Of a stretch of 64,000 nt of DNA, positions 47,981 through 58,764 are shown one piece after another (position 1 is the stretch's first letter; every line of letters begins with the position of its first letter). The stretch comes from Hirsutella rhossiliensis. Taxonomy: Eukaryota; Ascomycota; Sordariomycetes; Hypocreales; Ophiocordycipitaceae. The DNA is taken from contig NW_025408669.1 of the NCBI RefSeq assembly GCF_020360975.1, positions 2,542,001 to 2,606,000 of the forward strand, written 5' to 3'. Below the pieces are notes generated by a model, which ran no database searches, was not told where the DNA came from, and saw only the letters and a list, made by a program, of their open reading frames with translations. The translations under genes were made by a program, and so were the position numbers.

Positions 47981-49187
47981 ATACCTTATTAAGATCTCTA
48001 GCTATATTTATAGCTAAATTATATTATTATAAATCTATACTATAGTAGTCTTTAACTTTATTATAATTAATAAGTAAGTTAAAAGCCTCTTATTATAAAA
48101 AACTAAAGGAGTGCCTTAATAATTTATATCTTATTAATCTTACTTTTACTACTAATAAATTAATAAAGCTAGCTAATATTACTTCCTTTATTTTATTATA
48201 TAAAATTAAGCTAATAGTATATAATTAAGAAAGTAATTTACTATATTTTATTTAATATTAACTATATTACTAACTCTTTACTTACTATAAAGAAAGTTAA
48301 GCTAATTTAAACTTATATTCCTACTTTTATATACCCTTATAATATAGTAGTTATATACCTAGGTAGCTTACTAGCTATAATACTAAAGTTAGTTTAAGTC
48401 TAGCTAAGGGTATAATTAATTTTTAGTTAAACTAGTAAACTATACTAACCTATTTATTAATTAGCTAATTAGCGCTTTTAAAAGCGCTTATAAATATACT
48501 AGTAGTCTAGCCCTACTATAGGTAGGCTAGCTTAGACCTCGCTTACTTAGACCTAGTAACGAAATTATTAAGACCTCCCCTTAACCTTAGTTTAGGCCCT
48601 TAACTAAGAAAATAAAACCCTAGGGCTAATACTAGTAACTTAATAGGTATAGCGTAAAGCTAGTATAATAACTTAATTACTAGCTTAGCTAAAGGCTAGT
48701 ATTAATAAAAATAGCCCGCTAAGCCTTATAGTAGAAAAATAAGGTAGAGTCTAAGAAGATAATATTATAGGATAAGGTTAAAGATAATTATATAATTAAC
48801 TATTAACTAAAACGCTTATACTACTAATTAATACTATATCCCTTATATATATAAAAGAGTTACTTTCTAAGGTTACTTTATAATAAAGCTAATATAATTC
48901 TAACTAACTATAATAATACTTAAGATAGCTAGCGTAAGATTCTTATATATTATAACCGCGACTTAGTATAAAGGTAGACTAGCTATAAAAGAAAGGAGGG
49001 TTTTCCTTTAAGTACTTTAGTTTTTCCCTCCTATTTAACGCTAAAGTTCTAGATACCTTTAAATAGGTTACTAGTATAATCTTAATTAATTAATTAACCT
49101 ACCTTTATATTATATATAGTCTTATTAAAGTTAGCTATTATTATTTTAATAACGTTTTCTTTAAAGCTAGCTATATTACTTTATAAC
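47981..49187. other. Older host sequence right of G1
   Basis: RIP-decayed sequence that continues the region left of 27371. No LTR pair or domain was found. An inverted motif, aggaggg and ccctcct, lies near 48986-49033. Confidence 0.45.
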
Positions 49188-52100
49188 GTTCTTTATAGCT
49201 ATAAAATAGTAATAAAAAGAAATAACTTAAAAGGGATAGCTTTTCTTTTAATAAGAACTTTTATAAAGGCCTTTAATATAGTAATACTAAAAAAGAAGCC
49301 CTATAAAGGATTAAAGCCTTAGTAAACTAATAAGGTAACTATCTTTTAAAAAGCTTTAAGCTTAGCTTAATAAGCCTATAAGCTAGCCTAGGATAAAGAG
49401 AGCTAAATAAGCTTTATAAAGGCCTAAAGTAGCTTAAAGTATACTATTAAAGCTACTAAGAAGTAATACTAAGAGAGCTTCTTAATAAAAGTAATAAGAA
49501 AAGATATTTTTATAGCTTTTTCCTATATTAAGGCTAAAGCTAACCTTACCTTTCTTAGTAACTATTATATAAAAGAAGAGATAGAGGTAAAAGCTAATAC
49601 TTTTATAGAAAAATATAAGGCCTTTTTAAAAACCCTTTTTTTAACCTTAGACCCTAGCCCTAGCTCCTTTTCTAGCCCCCCTTAAAGCCTAGAAAAAGAA
49701 GAGCCTTTAAGCTATATAGGTTATAAGGGTATAGTAAAGTAAGACTAGCTAAGGCTTAAGGACCTTAAGATAAAAAGGGCTATTTTTAGCTCTTTTAATA
49801 AAAAAGCCCTTAGCTTAAACTCTCTTAGCTTCCTCCCTATTTAATATACTTATAAGGCTATCTTTATAGTCTTTAATAAAGCCTATAAAGCCTTATTTAA
49901 CTAAGGATACTACTTTAAAGCGTAAAATAAAGCTATAAAAATTATATTTCTTAAGTAAAATAATCTAAACTATACTATCCTTAAAGCTTATAAGGTTATA
50001 AGTTTACTAAACTACTTAGGAAAGGTCCTTAAAAAGCTATATATTCCCTAGCTAATCTATATAGCTAATATAGCTAGGCTTTTAAACCTTATATAGCTAA
50101 AAAGATAAAAATAATAGTTAGCTATAAATACTACCTTTCTCTTTCTATACTATATTTAAAAGAAGTAGGAATTTAATAAGAAAGCTATTACTAGTACCTT
50201 CTTATTAAATATAAAGGGCGCCTTTAACTTTATATTAAAAGAATAGCTTATAAGGATCTTAATAAACTTAAACCTCTATAAGGCCCTTATAAGCTAAGTA
50301 AACTACTTCCTTATTAAAAAGAAGATCTAACTAGTCTTTAAAGGGTAGGTCTAGCCCCTTATAGACCTAGTAATAAGGGTACTTTAAGGGTCCCTTATTA
50401 GCTTTATTTTATTCTTTTTATTTATAAAGGGGATATTAATAGCTAAGAGGTACTAGCTATCTTATATAGATAGGTTTAGTATTTCTATAATAATAACCTT
50501 AGCTAAAAAGAATATTTAGTAGCTAGAAGCTATAGCTATTAACTTATTTAAATAAGCTAAGAAGTAAAGGGTTTATTTAACCCTTTTAAGATAAGACTTA
50601 TTTACTTTAATAAGTAAAGGCAGCTTATTTTAAAGGGTATAATAGTAAGAGGCGTATTCTTTAAAGTAAAGGCCTTAGTATAGTAACTAAGAGTCTTTTT
50701 TAACTTTAAGCTATAATTTAAAAAATATATTAAGAAGAAGGTAGCTTTTATATAAGCTACTTTTAAAAGACTATCTTACTTAGTCTCTATAATATAAGGA
50801 ATAGTATTCCTACTATAAATAAAGTAGCTATAATATACTCTCCTAATTATGTAAGCTAATAAGTAGTATATTAATTATAGATAAAATCCTATCTTATAAA
50901 GTAAGATTCGCTCTCTATTTTATATATTATTATATATTAAATAGGTTGCCGGTTATTATATAATCGGGAGTTAAAGGAATAGAGCTAGCTTAGAATACTA
51001 GTTAAGACCTTTTAAAAATACTAGTATAAGTAACCTTCTTTAAATATAAATATTAGTAAAACTAAGATACTTCTAGCTATCCTTAAGGTATTATTAAATT
51101 CCTTAGTCTTAGGGCTATATAGTAGCTTAAATCTAGTCTTAAAAGGTTTTTTCGTTTAGCTATAATTATCTATATAAGGTAGTATATTAGCTAATAAATA
51201 AAGATAGAATTATTAACTTTAATACCTCTTTTATATATTAATATACTACTAATAAATTCCAGTGAAAATCCTACCTTATACTCCTTCTTCCCTTTTCTTA
51301 TATAGTCTTATATAGTTCCTTAATATCTTAAAATTCTACTTTTACTTATATACCTTAAGATATATAAAGAGGCCTATCTTTTAAAGCTTTTAAGTAAATC
51401 TACTAAGCTTATATAACCTTTATAATAGACTATAAGGCCTTGCTTTAGTATAGGGGGCCTAAGACCTTTAAGAGACTTATAAAGCCCTTTTAAAGGCTTT
51501 AAAACTAAGCTCTTTTAAAGGTCTTAAGGGCCTTTAAAAGATCTTTTATTAAGGCCTTAAAAGCTAAAGTAATACTACTACTATTAAAGGTATAAAATAA
51601 AAGGGTATACCTCTTTTATACCTTTTAAACCTTATACTTTATACTTAGTTACCTTATAAAGTAAGTATATAACTTAGCTATATAAGATAACCTTACTAGC
51701 TTAGGCTTTAACTTAAAAGCCTTAAACTATATTAAGCCTTATATATAGCTCTTTTACTTTCTTAAAGGCTTAGTAACTATTATTAGACCGAATTATAACT
51801 TAAAAAGAAAGAAAGAAAGCTAGCTAGGAGCCTTTATAAGCCTTAAAGCCTAAGGCCTTTATTATAATAATATAGGCCCTTAAGCCCTTAGCTAATAAGT
51901 AATATTAATACTTCTTAGCTAGCTTAGCTAGCTTAAAAGACTTTAAACTATAGCCTTTAGCCCTTTATATTAATAGTATTAAAGGGTACTTTAAAAGGTC
52001 CCTTATAAAGATAAACGCTTCCTCTTTTTATAAAATAGGCCTAAAAAATAAGCTTATTAAATTATATTATAAAAGCCTAGGACCCTTAATTAAAGTAATT

Positions 52101-53090
52101 AATATAAAGCTATTTATAATACTAAGGGTTTTAAAGGACTTAGCTAAAAAGCCTTAACCTTTAAGGCTTAGCCCCTTTAACTATCTTTATAAATAGCTAA
52201 GCTACTATAAAGAAGGTTATAGGCTTCTTAGACCTAGCTATATATATTAAAAGGCTCTTAACTAACTTAAAAGCTTTTTATAATATATAGCTATATTAAT
52301 ACCTTAGCTACCTAAGGATCTTTAGTAATAAGCTTACTAACTAGCTAGCTAAGAAAGGCTTAAAGGCCTTTACCTAAAGGACCCCTTTAGTCTTTATTAG
52401 CTACTTATAAAGAAAGGTTTAGTAAGCTATTAAAGACTATTAAATGGGCCTTTAAGCTATTAAAGTAGCTAAAAGCCTTAAGGCTAAAGGCTTAGGTAAG
52501 TACTATATATCTATTTAAAAAAAACCCCTCGCTTAGCCCTTAGCTTAGAAAAGGACCTAATAGGGAGGCTTAAGCTAACCCTTTTAGTTTTTTACTAGCT
52601 TCTTTTTAAAGCTAGTTTTATATTTTCCTTTTTAAAAAAGACTAATAAGGTAAACTAAGATAATTATTACTATAGCTAAGAAAGGTATATAGCTAGGCAC
52701 CTTATCTTAAGGTACTTAAACTATAGGAAGGAAAGAAAGGTCCTTTACTAAACCTTTAAGAAATAAAAGGGGGCCCTTAGCTTACTTTTTCTTTATAGCT
52801 CTAAGAAAGAAAGGGAAGCCCTTTTAACCTTCTTAGCTAAGATAGTAGTCGGGATAGCTAAGTAGCTTAAAATAAAGTAACCTAGGGGCCCTTAGGCCCT
52901 TAAAGGGGAAAGATACTACGTATAAAGAACTAGATTAACCTTTTCTTTATCTTTACCTTTATAGCTACCTTTTCCTTAATTAGTTATAAGCCCTTAGGCT
53001 TTATAGCTAGCTAGGACTACTAATAAAGGCCTAGGCCCTTATTAGCCTCGCTATAGCCCTAGAGGCTATATATAAATAATAATATAAAAA
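49188..53090 (+). mobile_element. LINE copy Y2, 5'-truncated
   Basis: Aligns with Y1 from about base 8690 to its 3' tail, in the same orientation and without element C, so it shows the empty target near 50578. Its 5' end is truncated, the usual result of incomplete target-primed reverse transcription. The 3' end is the same TAA/A-rich tail (ataataatataaaaaa at about 53075). Near 52630-52740 it carries the C-terminal Cys/His motif region. A 0.58-kb insert sits at 50784-51368. It is heavily RIP-mutated with no open frame. Confidence 0.75.
50784..51368. mobile_element. Unclassified 0.58-kb insert in LINE Y2
   Basis: Y1 is continuous here (about 16940), whereas Y2 has about 585 extra bases, with tata at both junctions. 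The insert is less RIP-mutated than its host (it keeps ccagtgaaaatcc, gttgccgg). It shares the motif aaattcc...gaaaatcctacc...tactccttc with the insert at 41139-41808. A perfect short palindrome, ggaatagtattcc, lies near its left end. Class is unknown. Confidence 0.45.
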
Positions 53091-53529
53091 AGAAAAATAC
53101 TTTATAATATAATATAGTAATTACTTTCTTAAACTATAGTTATACTTTATATATATATATACGCCGCGATTAGTTAGAATTTAAGGTTATTAAGGGTATT
53201 AAGTAAACTAAGGCTATAAGGGCGCTGCCTTTAATAGCGCTAGTAATACTAATAGGTATAAATTCTATATATAATAAATATAAGGTTAAAGCTACTACTA
53301 TTAACGCTATTATTAATAGCGCTAATATAATAAAGGTAGGCATTAAAATGCCTTTATATATATAGCAACTTATATAAGCTAGGTATAGAAATATTATAAG
53401 TATATTAGCGCGCCGCTACTACTACTAATAACTTTAATAATAAGCTTACTATTAAAGTATAAGATATAATATAGTTATTAAATACTAAACTTTAATCCTA
53501 TCTTTTAAGCTTAGGTAAACTAAGGTAAC
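53091..53529. other. AT-rich spacer with short palindrome
   Basis: No coding frame seen. A hairpin of aggcatt and aatgcct lies at 53338-53353, and several taatagcgctaat-like words are scattered in it. Confidence 0.5.
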
Positions 53530-53756
53530 TATATATATATATATATATATATAAAGATAAGGTATATATATATATATATATATAAAGATAAGGTATATAT
53601 ATATATATATATAAAGATAATATATATATATATATATATATAAAGATAAAATATATATATATATATATATATAGATAAGGTATATATATATATATATATA
53701 AAGAAAGGTATATATATATATATATATAAAGATAAGGTATATATATATATATATAG
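53530..53756. repeat. AT minisatellite
   Basis: About eight tandem units, each a run of 16-24 bases of alternating TA followed by aagataagg or a close variant. It lies between the 3' tails of two oppositely oriented LINE copies. Confidence 0.95.
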
Positions 53757-53796
53757 GTATACCTTAGGGCTAGTATATTAAACTTTATTATAGATA

Positions 53797-55250
53797 TCTC
53801 TTTTATTATTATTACTTATATATAGCCTTTAAGGCTATAGTAAGGCTAGTAAGGGCCTAAGCCCTTATTAATAATCCTAGCTAGCTATAGAGCCTAAGGG
53901 CTTATAACTAAGTAGTAAAGGGGTAGCTATAAAGATAATAATAAAAGAAAGGTTAGTTTAGTTCTTATTATATAGTATTTTCCCCCCTTAAGGGCCCTAG
54001 GGCCCCTAAGTTACTATGTTTTAATACTTAGCTATCCCTATCTCTATTTTAGCTAAGAAGGTTAAAAGGGCTTCCCTTCTTACCTTAAAGCTATAAAGAA
54101 TAAGTAGGCTTAAGGCCCCCTTCTATCTCTTAAAGGTCTAGTAAAAGACCTCTCTTTCCCTCTTATAGTTCGGGCACCTTAGGATAAGGTGCTTAGCTAT
54201 ATACCTTCCTTAGCTATAGCGGTAGTCGTCTTAGTTTACTTTATTAGTCCTTTTTAAAAAGGAAAATAAAAAGCTAGCCCTAGAAAGCAGCTAGTAAAAG
54301 GCTAAGAGGGTTAGCCTAAGCCTCTTTATAAAGTCCTTTTCTAGGCTAAGGGCTAGGTAGGGGGTCCTTTAAATAAATATATAGTACTTACCTAGGCCCT
54401 TAGCCTTAAGGCCTTTAGCCGCCTTAGTAGCTTAAAGGCCTATTTAATAGTCCTTAATAGCTTACTAGACCTTTTTTTATAAGTAGCTAATAAAGACTAA
54501 AGAGGTCCCTTAAGTAAGAGCCCTTAAGCTTTTTTTAGCTAGCTAGTTAGCTAGCTTATTACTAAAGATCCCTACTTAGCCGTGCCCTTACTACCTATAT
54601 AGCCCGGAAGCTCTTCTTTTTCTAGACTTTAAGGGGGGCTAGGGGGGGGCTAGGGCTAGGGTCTAGGGTTAGAAAAAGGGTTATAAGGAAGGCCTTATAT
54701 TTTTCTATAAAGGTATTAGCTTTTACCTCTATCCCTTCTTTTATATATAAGATACTAAGAAGAGTAAGGTTAGCTCTAGCCTTAGTATAGGAAAAGGCTA
54801 TAAAGATATTATTTCCTACTACTTCTATTAAGAAGCGCTCTTAGTATTGCTTTTTAATAGCTTTAATAGTATACTTAAAGCTATTTTAGGCCTTTATAAA
54901 GCTCTTCTAGCTCTCCTTATCCTAGGCTAGCCTATAAGCCTATTAGGCTAGGCTTAGGGCTTTCTAAAAGCAAGTTAGCTTATTAGTCTTCTAGGGCTTA
55001 GATCCCTTATATAGCCTCTTTTTCGGTATCGCTATATTTAAGGCCTTTATAAGGGTTCTTATTAAATAGGAAGGTATTCCTTCTAAGTCGTCTCTTTTTA
55101 TAGCCCTCTCTATAGCTATAAGGAGGTCCTATTCCTTCTTAGCTAGGTATTCTAAAAAGACCTTCTAGTCTACTTTCCTATAGTTATAGGTAGTAGGCCT
55201 AGCTAGTAGGGGCCTATTCGGGCCCCTTAAGCTAAGCTCGAAATCGATCT
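53797..55250 (-). mobile_element. LINE copy Y3, deleted, weakly RIP-mutated
   Basis: On the minus strand this copy matches Y1 from about 8560 to 9470 and then jumps, at about 54595, to the equivalent of Y1 18285-19050, so the central part (most of reverse transcriptase) is deleted. The tail tctcttttattattattac in plus orientation is the 3' A/TAA-rich end. It keeps more G and C than Y1 and Y2, for example intact Cys-type codons in the C-terminal motif near 54165-54240. Its 5' limit, about 55250, coincides with the change in base composition. Confidence 0.75.
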
Positions 55251-55683
55251 TTTATTGTTCCCCTCGAATCCCTCTATTTAATCTAGATCTCGTTATATAC
55301 CTATTCGTTTAAACGAGCGCAACCGTCCTCGGCCTAGGGGCTTAGAACAGCGTGATAGCTTGTCAGCTAATAGCAAAAATGCCGCATGCGTCGCACTTCT
55401 CCGACGGTTAACGAGGCCTCCGCAACGCTCTAACTACGGCAGCGGTTAACGCCTTAACGAGCCGATGTAATATTACGAGTGGGCGCAATAAGGTGACACG
55501 TTATTAGCAGCACGGGGCGGGAACCTTTGATGCGACGATCGCGGCTCGGCGTTGCCTCGGCCTAGCGCTTTCCGACCGGCTATATCGTTAGCAATAGCGT
55601 GATCGCGACCAACCCCTAGAGGTCTTTTACGAGGTTCGTTTCGATTAAGCGAATGCTTGGCTCGGTCTCGGGACCTAGAAGCT
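55251..55683. other. GC-richer spacer upstream of the chromodomain-like gene
   Basis: CA and TG reappear here. No start codon or exon can be chosen with confidence; it may hold the 5' part of the following gene. Confidence 0.5.
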
Positions 55684-57814
55684 GAGATAAACTTGCATAA
55701 GGAGATCGACTCCGACGACGCGCTCGAGTGGATTCTAGACTCTTTAACCGATAGGCGACAACGAGTAGGACGAAGGTAACTAGGGGAACCGAGGTCCTAC
55801 GATATAGTATAGAGAGCTAACGTATAGAGCGCTAGGCGGATTTAGAAGACGCCGGATCTAATTAGTTTATTCTACGCCTATATTACTTAGCCGAGAAGTA
55901 CGCCCGGACTATATTGCGTTATATACGGCTCGGCGTTAGGGTACTTAGCGGTAAAGCCGGATAAGAGCCGAGATAAAGGCTAACTCGAGGGGAGTCTAGA
56001 CTTAGCTCTTAAGAATCGCATCTTTTAGCGATAAGGGATTAAGGATAAGGAACCTATCTAGAGCCGGCTAAGCAGTCTTCTTAAGCATTTAAGGCTTATT
56101 ATACCCCGCGCCTATTTAGAGAAGGCTTATTAACGAAGCTCTTATATCACCTATAAGATAGTATTTAGTACGCGGTAGTATCCCCTCTACTATAACTACT
56201 CTTATTACTCTCGATAACCCGGTTTTCTAGACTCTTCTAGGGCGCACTTAGTAGATCCTTCCGTTATAAAGTTCTTACGCTTATCGGGATACTAGTTGCC
56301 TCTAGCTATAATAGTAGCGTCTTTACGTTACGCTTCTATAGGGGCGGATAAGGGGCAAAGACATCTATTAGCTAGTTAGCTATAGACTATAAATAATATA
56401 ATATTAATTTCTTCCGATAAAGAATCTAACGTAAATAATAATAACGATAACAACGAATATAATTTTAACGCTAATAAGTCGTATCTAGATAACTCGCTTC
56501 CGTTAATTACTACTAATACGGTATCTATTACTAGTAAACGGTTTAGAGGTTAGCAATCCTAAAGTAGCGTTCTAGCGAGTAGATAGGCTAATAGTTCTTT
56601 TAGTATCTACCGATACTTACGAGTCCGAGGTCGCCGAAATAACTAGAAACGCCCGCCTATATAGTGCATCTACCATCGATTAAGTAGGACGGCTAGCTAC
56701 TATAAGGATATCGTCGCTAGCTTTATCCTTTAGTAACCTTATTAATGCCTTGCCCGTCGCGACCGCCTCGCTCTAGATAGAGCCACCTATATCCGAAGAT
56801 CGCAATAATTTATATAGTTAAGATGCGAATACCTTGTGTTAATCCCGTCCTATATCTGCCGCCGATGCTGTTTCTCCTAAGCTAGGGGTTAACCTAAGCA
56901 CGACTCCTCCCCTAAATCGACACGGACTTATTCGTGGTTCTAACGTCGAGGGCCAACTAAGCGCTGCCGCCCCATATTATAATAGCTTAGGCTATAGAGG
57001 GGCCGACGAATTAACTCTAGCTCAAAGGACTATAATAGAACCCGGCAATTCCGGCCGCAGTTAAAGAAGCTTAACTAATAACGGCGAACGGCATCTCCTA
57101 TTAGCAAACAATCGTAGGCTTATTCCTTACCCCTCACTATAAATTAATCGAGCACGCGTCGAGGAGTCTAAATACGTTAATAAAGATCCTAGGGCATCTC
57201 GTTCTTAAAATACCAACGAGACTAGGAGGAGGCGATTGCAGATGTCCTAGACTATCCGCAGCAGGTATAGTTATCGTCGTGCCGCAGCGAAGAGAGATTA
57301 CGTAGAAGACCGGATAGATTATAGTAATAATAAGGGCATGCTAGCACGCAGGCGTTATAAAGCTACGGCCTCGGCTTATAGGCGGCGCGATCGAGTTAAG
57401 GATCTTTAGTAGCCCCCGAGATCCTAACCACGCCGTGCCCGGAGGCAAAAGAGCAACAGCGACATTATCTCGTCTTTAAATAGTAAGGTAGCTAGCCTAG
57501 CAAGCTACGAGGAATAGCCCCTTTCCGATGCGGTGCTTAAGTGCGTCCGAGACAACGGCACGGCAACGTTTTAGCTATAGTTTATATAGGCTACCTTATA
57601 TATGGCATACGCTAGCTCGAAAGTCGATGGTCACGGACACGCAATCTTAGGGGAGAGAACTAAGGTATCCGTAAAAGGTAACTTAGAAGAGCCAACCTAG
57701 CGAGATAGCAAAGATGGCAATGCCGACGTCTACTAGGTGGAATGCTTACTGGCTCGATGGGGAAAGCACGCCTTCCTCCTAAGATGGTCTGATGGTACCA
57801 CAGGGTGGGAGCCA
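55684..57814 (+). pseudogene. RIP-damaged gene with C-terminal chromodomain-like motif
   Basis: Two plus-strand frames read as protein if TAA/TAG are taken as mutated Gln/Trp. The first (about 55684-56340) gives DDALEWILDSLTDRRQRVGRR, then GLYCVIYGSALGYLAVKPDKS. The second runs from about 56540 to 57814 with some 17 stops, all TAA or TAG, and includes a basic segment near 57280-57410 (RRAAAKR, then RRRYKATASAYRRR). A frame change at about 56530 may be an intron or indel. The last 27 codons (57734-57814) resemble a chromodomain: VECLLARWGK, then FLLRWSDGTTGWEP. The motif stops at WEP, where the sequence switches to a NACHT gene. The N-terminal family is not recognised. Confidence 0.6.
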
Positions 57815-57971
57815 ATTGATTCGGGGACGCGCAGGAGTTGGGAAGACCACCTTATGCAAAAAGATGGTCTACGACTTTACCCGTGATACAAATTTGCATC
57901 GTTCTTGGGCGGAGTTGTTCGACCGCTTGCTTTGGGTGCCTTTGCGGAGGCTGAAAGGACAGCCCGGGAAA
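57813..57971 (+). pseudogene. NACHT-domain fragment (fungal STAND NTPase)
   Basis: The frame reads LIRGRAGVGKTTLCKKMVYDF with a perfect Walker A P-loop (GRAGVGKT, 57825-57848), followed by LFDRLLWVPLRRLK, the conserved stretch after the P-loop in fungal NACHT/NLR-like proteins. Homology ends near 57970 (QPGK), after which the frame continues 62 codons without NACHT features. Walker B, the sensor regions and any N-terminal effector or C-terminal ankyrin/WD/TPR part are missing. It shows little RIP. Such proteins act in cytosolic allorecognition and cell-death signalling, but this piece of about 53 codons is a relic joined to the chromodomain-like gene, out of frame with it. Confidence 0.8.
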
Positions 57972-58042
57972 TCATTGTCACGGGCTGCGCCTGGCATGGT
58001 GGACTTGGTTGTACTGGGTCTGAGGGCTTCTACTCTACTACT

Positions 58043-58061
58043 GGCTCCGCTTTACGGAGCC
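58043..58061. repeat. Short hairpin
   Basis: ggctccg and cggagcc form a perfect seven-base stem around a five-base loop. Confidence 0.7.
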
Positions 58062-58091
58062 GGTTGCTGTGACAACATTCTCTTCGTATTT

Positions 58092-58126
58092 AAGTCCAAC
58101 TCGAGGCTTCGCCTCGAGTTGGACTT
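58092..58126. repeat. Perfect 16-bp hairpin with 3-base loop
   Basis: aagtccaactcgaggc is followed, after ttc, by its exact reverse complement. There is no T-run of the bacterial type and no known RNA family was recognised. Confidence 0.9.
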
Positions 58127-58280
58127 TCCCTTCTCTTTAGACTTTAGCTCTAGATAGACAACACATAGGCACTGCTTGTTGAACAAAATCCGGGCCAGCC
58201 TCTTACACCTTATAAGTTTAAGATTTAGGCCCTAAGAGCAGCTTGATGCTATACAGTGCTCTGTGCGCTGTATTTAAATA

Positions 58281-58661
58281 CTAGCCAACGGCCCGGGCTC
58301 CTTGGCTTGCCTGGGCCTTTTTGGCAGCTGCGATTAAGACTTTAACCGCTACACCTGCCACCTTGTTTCTCGCTAACCCAGGCCTAGTTTAGTCAAGTAC
58401 AACCAACACACGGATAGTTAAGGATAACTTACCTTTATCGCAACTTAAACTTTCGGTTACTCCCTGACCCTGGCATGCTTCTAGAAACTGAAGCTGCGTT
58501 TCGCTATCCGCTTTGCCAACGTCACACATATCCCTCAAATTCCAGTTGCATCGATGCATACTGGTTTTGCAAATCTTTTTAGTCTGGTCGGTGGAGCCAC
58601 AACGGCGCCACTCTGCAGCGACGGCCGTAGCAAAGACGAAATAGATAAGGGTAGTTTTCAT
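58281..58661 (-). CDS. Small secreted cysteine-rich protein (candidate effector)
   Basis: The ATG at 58661 has A at -3 and opens a frame beginning MKTTLIYFVFATAVAA, a clear signal peptide with likely cleavage before Glu17. The mature part has six cysteines (residues 21, 31, 38, 46, 63, 74), which could form three disulfides, so an extracellular role is likely. Read without splicing the frame stops after 90 residues at 58389. A good donor, GTAAGT, begins at 58432. Using the acceptor TAG ending at 58373 removes 60 bases and keeps the frame open to a TAG at 58281, giving 106 residues with a Cys-free, Ala/Val/Lys-rich tail. An earlier acceptor at 58384 would end the protein five codons later. The branch site is weak. 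No family was recognised. The gene shows no RIP, and its neighbours are transposon and NLR debris. Confidence 0.75.
58373..58432 (-). other. Predicted 60-base intron
   Basis: 5' GTAAGT, 3' TTAG, with tgactaaac upstream as a possible branch site. The length is typical of filamentous fungi and removal preserves the frame. Confidence 0.6.
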
Positions 58662-58748
58662 GATAGATGGCTGAGAATATTCTGCTTGAAGTATGCTAAG
58701 ATCAATGTAAAGTAATGGCTAAATGTGCTAGGATTTAGGGATATTCTA

Positions 58749-58764
58749 CTCTTTTTATATATGT
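58749..58764 (-). promoter_or_regulatory. TATA-like element of the secreted-protein gene
   Basis: Minus strand acatatataaaaagag lies about 90-100 bases upstream of the ATG, a plausible core promoter position. Assigned by sequence only. Confidence 0.45.

Larger units (their letters stand above)
1..55250. other. RIP-mutated, transposon-filled AT-rich block
   Basis: Across this stretch CA and TG dinucleotides are nearly missing while TA, CT and AG are abundant on both strands. That is the expected result of repeat-induced point mutation acting on CpA. Coding remnants show TAA and TAG where conserved families have CAA, CAG or TGG. CpG survives locally, for example inside element A, so the bias is CpA-directed rather than general cytosine loss. 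No intact host gene was found in the block. It probably corresponds to constitutive heterochromatin (pericentromeric, subtelomeric or an AT isochore); which of these cannot be told from the window. Confidence 0.9.

Noticed and set aside
48986..49033. aggaggg/ccctcct inverted motif as a terminator or TIR
   Set aside because: The stem is seven bases with a loop of more than 30, and there are no TSDs or a second copy around it.
57972..58157. C-terminal extension of the NACHT-containing ORF
   Set aside because: After QPGK the residues have no NACHT character and include translated hairpins. This is read-through of unrelated sequence, not a real protein end.
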